Origin: Methylotuvimicrobium buryatense 5G
GTDB taxonomy: Bacteria; Pseudomonadota; Gammaproteobacteria; Methylococcales; Methylomonadaceae
Direction: 5' to 3'
DNA: 64,000 bases
NCBI RefSeq assembly: GCF_000341735.1
Contig: NZ_KB455576.1
Location: forward strand, 18,732 to 82,731
Numbering within the stretch: position 1 is the stretch's first letter; each line of letters starts with the position of its first letter. The notes under the pieces were generated by a model, which worked only from the letters and a program-made list of their open reading frames with translations, was not told the origin of the DNA and made no database searches. This document shows positions 58,334 to 64,000 of the stretch, in pieces. Made by a program: the position numbers and the translations under genes.

Positions 58334-59221
58334 TTGGACAAGCCCACTTACTTAACCGTCGTTAAATCGAACAAGGTCGTCGAAGCCAGCTATATGCTTA
58401 CGTTGGCTGAACAGCGGGTTTTGTTGGCGTGCATTGCGCAGGTCGATTCGACGGCGGAATTGTCCGAAAACTTTCGGTTCGAGGTTACCGCTTCTGGCGT
58501 AGCGGACCTGGCCGGTCTGGATAGTCTTTCGAACGCTTACCGGGATCTCAAGAAAGCGGCTGAAAAACTCTACGAACGCAGCGTGATTATCGACGACCCG
58601 GATCCGGGTAACCCGCAAATCACGCTGCGGAAAACTCGCTGGATCAGCAGCATCGATTACGTGCCAGGAGAGGGGAAGCTGGTGCTCAGCTTCTCGGTCG
58701 GCATCATTCCTTATCTATCCCAGCTCTCGAAAGAATTTACCAAATACAAATTGATGCATGTCGCACGGTTCGAAAGCGTTTATTCGATCCGTCTATATGA
58801 ATTGTTAGTGCAATGGAGTTCTGCCGGTGAGCGTGAAATCGAAATTGAGTGGCTGAAAAAACAGTTCCAGGTTGAAGATAAGTATGATCGTTTAGGTAAT
58901 TTAAAAAAACGTGTCATTGACCCGGCCGTTGCCGAGATCAACGAACATTCAAATATTTGGGTTAGATATGGTCAACGAAAATCCGGACGAACTGTGACGC
59001 ATTTTCAATTCAAATTCGGATTGAAGGATCAGCCGAAGCCGAGGCAACAATTGACCGACGCCGATATTGAACGCGAGGCGAGGCCGGGAGAGACGAGGGC
59101 GGCTGTGATCGCGCGTTTGACCGGTAATTCGGTGGCCAAGGACGCCAAGCCGGGGGAGACGTTCGATCAGGCCTTGCAGCGGAAGAAGGAATTGGCGGAT
59201 GTTAAGCGGAAGTTGAGGTAA
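58334..59221 (+). CDS. repB: RepB/Rep_3-family replication initiator (backbone A)
   Basis: A 295-residue Rep_3 protein with the two winged-helix repeats: VVEASYMLTLAEQRVLLACIAQ near the N-terminus, then LKKAAEKLYERSVII, FTKYKLMHVARFESVYSIRLYELLVQW, and LGNLKKRVIDPAVAEINEHSNIWV. A TTG start is used unless translation begins at the ATG for MLTLAEQ. It serves the iterons at 58031-58245, independent of RepA at 50730. Confidence 0.9.
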   Translation: MDKPTYLTVVKSNKVVEASYMLTLAEQRVLLACIAQVDSTAELSENFRFEVTASGVADLAGLDSLSNAYRDLKKAAEKLYERSVIIDDPDPGNPQITLRKTRWISSIDYVPGEGKLVLSFSVGIIPYLSQLSKEFTKYKLMHVARFESVYSIRLYELLVQWSSAGEREIEIEWLKKQFQVEDKYDRLGNLKKRVIDPAVAEINEHSNIWVRYGQRKSGRTVTHFQFKFGLKDQPKPRQQLTDADIEREARPGETRAAVIARLTGNSVAKDAKPGETFDQALQRKKELADVKRKLR

Positions 59222-59437
59222 ATTGGCAGGTTCCGACCCATCAACGACACACAACTGTTTTAATCAAACGACGCCTGCGCTACAGTTTGCGGTCATTTAA
59301 ACGTCAGTGTGATCAGTGCGCAAGATCAGCATTTCGATTCCCACATTTCTCTTGGATAGCTATCGCAAATATAGGCAACGCACAGTATTCTGTGGTCTTG
59401 TCTTTCAAAGATCAATTCTTTAACTTTTATCAGATTC
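59222..59437. other. Gap between repB and the STAND gene
   Basis: About 216 bases with no supported gene or clear promoter boxes. A short frame at 59287-59496 overlaps the next gene and is a shadow. Confidence 0.3.
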
Positions 59438-62400
59438 ATGTCACCCAAAGCGAGCAAGCAAAGCAAAAGATACCAACCGCTGGAAAATCTCCGTAATCAA
59501 CTCTTAAAGTTAGAACCAGCGGGACCAAACGGCTTTGAGGGTTTGGTTGCTACTGCATTATCCGATTTAACCGGATTAACCTTTCGCCTCGCAAAGAGTG
59601 GATCGCAATTTGGGCGAGATGCCAGCACGCCCAGCGGACGTTTTGCAATAGCAATGGAAGCCAAGCGTTACAAGGAATCGCTCCGCCTCGAAGATGTTGC
59701 CGGAAAAATTTGGCTTGCTTCCAATGAACTTGCCTCTGATGTTGATATGTGGGTACTTTGCGCCACTTCCGAAATGGGGGACGGAGTTCTTCAGAAGCTT
59801 GAAGATATGCTGGAAGAAAAAGGCATTACTCTGCTGATGCTCGATTGGACGGAGGCACCGTTACCTCGTTTGGCGGCACTCTTGGCAGCTACGCAATCAT
59901 CGATCATACGATGGTTCACCAATTACACGTCAAAGGAAATTGCTGAAGCTATTGATGCGGAACTTAATACCCTTAAAGCGGATAACAACTTTATCCCCGC
60001 TCGCAATCAACTAATCAGAGATGCAAGTGCTAGTTATTGCGGACTGGCGGCGCTCAGGAAGATCAACCAGGATTGGATTAATCGAGTATTTTCTAATCGA
60101 ATTAATTCCCGAACCGCGTTTGGACAATACCTAACCATACTGGACGAGCGGTATCCGGTAATTTCCCGTTGCCAACTCAATACGGCTCTTTCCGAGGCGG
60201 TTAATGAGTCATCCTGCGTTGCCATTCTCGGCCCGGAGGGGGCAGGAAAATCCTGGTTAGTCGCCAATTGGTGGGCCGCTTGTGATGACAAGCCTATCCT
60301 GGTGATGGGAGGCTCCTGGATGGCGGATCGGATCGATTCAAGAGATCCTTTACTAACATTGGCTAGGTTGTTGGCTGCTCAAAGCGAAGATGGAATAATC
60401 GATTCGAGCGATCATTGGCTAAGGCGTTTGAAACGTTGGAGGGAACATGGTCCAGTTTCCAACGCTGAACAACTCAGATTCTTGGTCGTTCTTGATGGCC
60501 TCAACGAAAGAAGTGGGATGCATTGGGCAGACACCATTTTGCTTCTAAAAGCTGAAGTTGAAAAACTCGGCGGTTGCCTAGTTACAACCTGCCGCGAAGG
60601 GTTTTGGGGTCGGGAAGTAGCGCCTCGATTAGCTGGGGTCACGATTAGGATTGTCCGAGTGGGCGGTTATACGCCGGATGAATTAGGTGATTTGCTCAAG
60701 CAACGTGGCATAGCAATTGACACGATCCCCGGTAAAGTGCGTGACTTTATCCTTAATCCGCGTATTTGTTCGATTGCCATCGATTTTCTGGAAAACCTTT
60801 CTCTGCAGGTTGATGCATTAACCGTTGAGCGGCTTCTTCTTGAATACTGGCGGCGGCGACTTGAGGAACGAGGCGACTTGACCGGTCATAGCCTTCCAGA
60901 TTTTGAGAAATTGCTTAGATCCCATGCTAAACAATTTCGCAATGCACAGGGCGTTCAATTTGATCGCGACAACTGGCGTGAGCATTCTGGTGCGGCGAGG
61001 CGTTCGGACGGTCGCTCGCTAGAAAATGACTTATCGGACATTGAAGAAGGCGCATTTTTGCGAATCGCCCCTGACAGGGACGGATTTTACGAGTTCAAAC
61101 CGGATATAGTCCCTTTTGCATTGGGATTGCTGATAGCGCAAGAATTACAAGACGAACTTCGAAAACCGAACCAAGAACCCAGGGAACTAATTGATCGCAT
61201 CGTTGATGAGATTCGCGGTTTTGATTTAGTCGGAGAAGCATTACGCGCAGCCGCTGGTATTGGTTGTTTTAAAGAAAATTATCCAGCGGGGGGACGAGCT
61301 GCACTCATTTCGGCTTGGCTTGAGTTGCAAAATATTGACGATTCAGCGTATGACGCTCTTGTTGCCTATGTTTCCGCTTGTCCAGAAGCCGTTTTGGATA
61401 CCGTCGAAATCGAATTCGATGAACGTTCTAACGGTAGTCGGAGAGATTGGCTTGTCGATGCGCTATTACAGAAAGGCGGAAATCAAAATGTCCATTCAGC
61501 AATAGATAAACGTATTAGTCGATGGCTTGGTCGATGGTCCCGAGTACCACAAATCTTGGGGGTATCAGATGAGCAAACGCAATCCCAACAGAGTGAGAAG
61601 GCTAAGCCTATTTTGGATAAGTTGGCAAATCTGACACCAATAGAAAAGGAGTTCTTAGCAGCCGCATGTTTTGAAGTAGATTCACCAGAAGCCGCTCAGC
61701 TAGATTCGGTCGCTGCCAAGTTGATGGCTGGATACTCTCAAGCGGAATATGCCGAAGCGGTTTTAGCTTGGGCTTTCACTCTGGCCATAACAAGTGGCTA
61801 CCGGTACGGCGATGCCGATTTGTGCTGGAGCGTTCGGTTGAATACCACCGATTTTGAAGCGTTTGAACTCAAACTCAGGCAAGCTATTGACCGACTACTT
61901 ACCAAGTCGCACTCCGAGGTTAGCAAAAAAGCCGCAGCGATTGCGCTACGTCTGATCGGTACCGTTAATGGTGCACTGGAAGCTGAACAATTAAACCCAC
62001 GCGAATATCGAAAAGGATGGCGAGCAATCGAAAATTATTGCGCGACTGATCCATACGATCCTGATTCTGATAGACCGGAAAACTTAGAAAACGCAATTAA
62101 TTTGGCAAACACTTTAAATCCTGAGATTCTTTGGACGCAATTCTCTGTGACTCAGGAAAACCATCAGCTGGAATTGATAACTCCTGCTTTGGTTCGTTTC
62201 CAACCGGATCTGATTGTTCATATAGTTCGAGAAGTATGCAAAACACTTGAAACTCGAAGTGAACTCCCATTGCGCCAACTTAGTTGGAATCTACCAAGAT
62301 TCAGCCCCCTTTTTGACGAAGATACGCTTAAATCCGTTGTAACAGGCTATGAACGGATAGTAGTGCAGCCCGATCTTGTGGATGAAAACGATAAAACATT

Positions 62401-64000
62401 CGTTACTGGATTTATTCTACTAAGTCTATTGCCGCACTATTCTGCGCACGAACAATTAGCGCTGTTTCTGAGACTGCCCGCTGTAGTTGGCGAAATGTAT
62501 ACGTTTCGCGATGTGTTCAAGGCACTTGATGAGACGGAAATTGAAATGGCTTTAATTTTTGCTCAGTTCGATCCGGGGAAATTGAGACGAACTTGTTTTT
62601 TTATATCCGCTCATCGTCCGACGCTAACAAATCGCAGTCGTGAAATTTTGGGTTTGGCTCTCACAGATAATGATCCTCTTGTCGTTACGTGCGCTTCCGA
62701 TGTTGCCTTTATCGCGCAGGATAAATTTCTTGATGAATTGGTGATTACGGCAGCTAAGCAGCGAGGCACCAGCAAATATACTAGGGAAACATTTCACCGA
62801 GACAGGGCTGTTACCGCCGCTGTAGTGTCACTCGATCTTTGCGAAGCGATTTCTTTAATTGCGCCACGTTTTTTGGGTCGTGCAGCCTCGAAGCTCAACG
62901 GCGAATTGGCCGACAGAATTGAAGATGAAATTGAACATGCAGTTAATCGTTTGTTAAAACCTGTTCTGGCTAACGTACCAAGTTTGGGGACTTTAAATCT
63001 CGATATTGACCAAACTGCACGAGATCCTATGATTCATGTCGAGGAACGTGTCCGAGAATTTACGGGCAATGCAGATGACAGTTTGCAAACCTTTGTAAAT
63101 TCCTGTTCATTGGATAAACATTCAGAGAGACTTAGACTCCGGGATCTGGAATTCAGAAGCTACACCGAGCAGCTCGAAATGGAAGGGGCTCTATGCCTAA
63201 TCCAAGAACCTGACCGTATCGCGTTGACGCAACTTAGCAGACGAAATCCGAATAAAACAATAGCCTTGGCGAATCGGATTCTCGAAGAAGTAAATCCTGA
63301 AAGATTGAGTGCCGTTCGAAGCTTTGCCCTCGCTCTTGCGGAATCATTGGCAGATACCAACCCGACTACTACGTCTGATTTATTCAACCATCTTTCCAGT
63401 GTCGACAGCATAGTAAATATCAATATCGGTGACGCCAAAATTCCTCAAGAAGCAGTTACTTTGTTTGCTGGGCCAGACGTTGAGGTTTTATCTAAATTAA
63501 GAAAAAAAGCGCTGGTACAAGCAAAAACTGATGCCGAGCTTCAAACTCTGATCTACGCAGCCGAAAGATCCGGGCATATTGACTGGCTTGAACACTGGAT
63601 AGCTAACGAAGTAGCAACAGAAATACCAGGCCGCATTGCAAGGGGATTGATGGTTGAAGGTCTTAGAAATTTTGGTTCCGTAACATCGCCATTTCTATCG
63701 CGTGACTGGGGTCCCGGATTTTTGGGCGAGGTTGCAAAACAAGCTCGTTTTTCCCATGAACGAAATATCTGGTCTCGAACTTGGGCGACCAAGGCATTGC
63801 AAGCAAATAATTCTTTAGACTTTTGGCGCTGGGGAGAGCTTACTGTGGGTATTGTTGATATTCGGGCTTTTCATTGGTTTGACCTGAACGTAGATAACCC
63901 GCTGGTAAAACAATTTGGTAAAGAGCTTTTCGGACGGATCCGAAGCGAGTCTGAGAAAAGGACCAAAAAAAGAGAAGAGACGCTATTTGGCATAAAGAAA
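59438..64000 (+). CDS. Large nuclease-STAND NTPase (Avs-like defence protein), truncated by the window end
   Basis: One uninterrupted frame from ATG 59438 to the window edge, 1521 codons and still open. Residues about 25-130 look like a restriction-endonuclease fold: NGFEGLVATALSDLTG, then FGRDAS and IAMEAKRYKESLRLED with the D and E-x-K residues. The NTPase has Walker A GPEGAGKSWLVAN near residue 265 and Walker B LRFLVVLDGLNERSG. The long remainder is helical and repeat-like, as in the target-sensing half of STAND/Avs proteins. Such proteins detect conserved phage proteins and then cut DNA. No strong ribosome site is visible at 59438. Confidence 0.85.
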   Translation, partial: MSPKASKQSKRYQPLENLRNQLLKLEPAGPNGFEGLVATALSDLTGLTFRLAKSGSQFGRDASTPSGRFAIAMEAKRYKESLRLEDVAGKIWLASNELASDVDMWVLCATSEMGDGVLQKLEDMLEEKGITLLMLDWTEAPLPRLAALLAATQSSIIRWFTNYTSKEIAEAIDAELNTLKADNNFIPARNQLIRDASASYCGLAALRKINQDWINRVFSNRINSRTAFGQYLTILDERYPVISRCQLNTALSEAVNESSCVAILGPEGAGKSWLVANWWAACDDKPILVMGGSWMADRIDSRDPLLTLARLLAAQSEDGIIDSSDHWLRRLKRWREHGPVSNAEQLRFLVVLDGLNERSGMHWADTILLLKAEVEKLGGCLVTTCREGFWGREVAPRLAGVTIRIVRVGGYTPDELGDLLKQRGIAIDTIPGKVRDFILNPRICSIAIDFLENLSLQVDALTVERLLLEYWRRRLEERGDLTGHSLPDFEKLLRSHAKQFRNAQGVQFDRDNWREHSGAARRSDGRSLENDLSDIEEGAFLRIAPDRDGFYEFKPDIVPFALGLLIAQELQDELRKPNQEPRELIDRIVDEIRGFDLVGEALRAAAGIGCFKENYPAGGRAALISAWLELQNIDDSAYDALVAYVSACPEAVLDTVEIEFDERSNGSRRDWLVDALLQKGGNQNVHSAIDKRISRWLGRWSRVPQILGVSDEQTQSQQSEKAKPILDKLANLTPIEKEFLAAACFEVDSPEAAQLDSVAAKLMAGYSQAEYAEAVLAWAFTLAITSGYRYGDADLCWSVRLNTTDFEAFELKLRQAIDRLLTKSHSEVSKKAAAIALRLIGTVNGALEAEQLNPREYRKGWRAIENYCATDPYDPDSDRPENLENAINLANTLNPEILWTQFSVTQENHQLELITPALVRFQPDLIVHIVREVCKTLETRSELPLRQLSWNLPRFSPLFDEDTLKSVVTGYERIVVQPDLVDENDKTFVTGFILLSLLPHYSAHEQLALFLRLPAVVGEMYTFRDVFKALDETEIEMALIFAQFDPGKLRRTCFFISAHRPTLTNRSREILGLALTDNDPLVVTCASDVAFIAQDKFLDELVITAAKQRGTSKYTRETFHRDRAVTAAVVSLDLCEAISLIAPRFLGRAASKLNGELADRIEDEIEHAVNRLLKPVLANVPSLGTLNLDIDQTARDPMIHVEERVREFTGNADDSLQTFVNSCSLDKHSERLRLRDLEFRSYTEQLEMEGALCLIQEPDRIALTQLSRRNPNKTIALANRILEEVNPERLSAVRSFALALAESLADTNPTTTSDLFNHLSSVDSIVNINIGDAKIPQEAVTLFAGPDVEVLSKLRKKALVQAKTDAELQTLIYAAERSGHIDWLEHWIANEVATEIPGRIARGLMVEGLRNFGSVTSPFLSRDWGPGFLGEVAKQARFSHERNIWSRTWATKALQANNSLDFWRWGELTVGIVDIRAFHWFDLNVDNPLVKQFGKELFGRIRSESEKRTKKREETLFGIKK

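Noticed and set aside
59287..59496. Short plus-strand gene after repB
   Set aside because: It overlaps the start of the STAND gene out of frame and has no ribosome site or recognised family.

Overview
The window looks like part of a large, mosaic conjugative plasmid, or an integrated plasmid, from a gammaproteobacterium. The gene families fit a methanotroph or similar environmental host, but no gene here proves that. I found no rRNA or tRNA genes and no core metabolic operon. Two plasmid backbones are present, with two replication initiators, two iteron origins and two ParA/ParB-type partition systems, so the simplest reading is a plasmid cointegrate.

Layout. (1) 0.2-6.6 kb: an array of single-gene integron cassettes, all on the minus strand and separated by recognisable attC sites, with no integron integrase. 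(2) 6.9-9.0 kb: a ParE-type toxin-antitoxin pair and a XerC/D-like tyrosine recombinase with a dif-like site beside it, then an array of degenerate repeats. (3) 9.0-16.0 kb: an O-methyltransferase with a TetR regulator, an AraC regulator with a divergent membrane protein, a serine resolvase with a res-like region, and a second cassette-like group (GNAT, EamA, HAD). (4) 16.1-18.1 kb: merR-merT-merP plus an Fe-S metallochaperone, boxed by Tn3-family inverted repeats but lacking both merA and a transposase. (5) 18.1-21.8 kb: a WYL regulator divergent from an operon encoding a 40-residue Pro-rich peptide ending in Gly, an E2-E1 fusion, a JAMM peptidase and a two-helix membrane protein. This is the best candidate here for an unusual system. 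An IS66-family element sits at its end. (6) 23.8-28.7 kb: a UmuD homologue, a C5 methyltransferase and a NotI-family endonuclease, a frameshifted vsr and a broken tyrosine recombinase. (7) 29-38.8 kb: backbone A, with small plasmid genes, NERD and HNH nucleases, secreted endonuclease I, parAB, three parS-like palindromes, and many short hairpins sharing a GTCCCT-type loop. (8) 38.9-56.3 kb: backbone B, an IncP-1-like block with trbN-L-K-J-I-H-G-F-E-D-C-B-A, a replication initiator with iterons, kleE, korA, incC, korB and kfrA, studded with KorA and KorB operators. (9) 56.3-64 kb: a GNAT/DUF1778 toxin-antitoxin pair, a second iteron origin with a RepB-type initiator, and a very large nuclease-STAND defence protein that runs off the window.

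How it works together. Backbone B supplies the mating-pair apparatus and its KorA/KorB/TrbA control circuit; no relaxase or coupling protein is visible in the window. Backbone A supplies a second replication and partition module. The accessory cargo is mostly anti-phage or anti-plasmid functions (ubiquitin-like conjugation, restriction-modification, nucleases, STAND protein), toxin-antitoxin stabilisers, mercury transport and integron cassettes.
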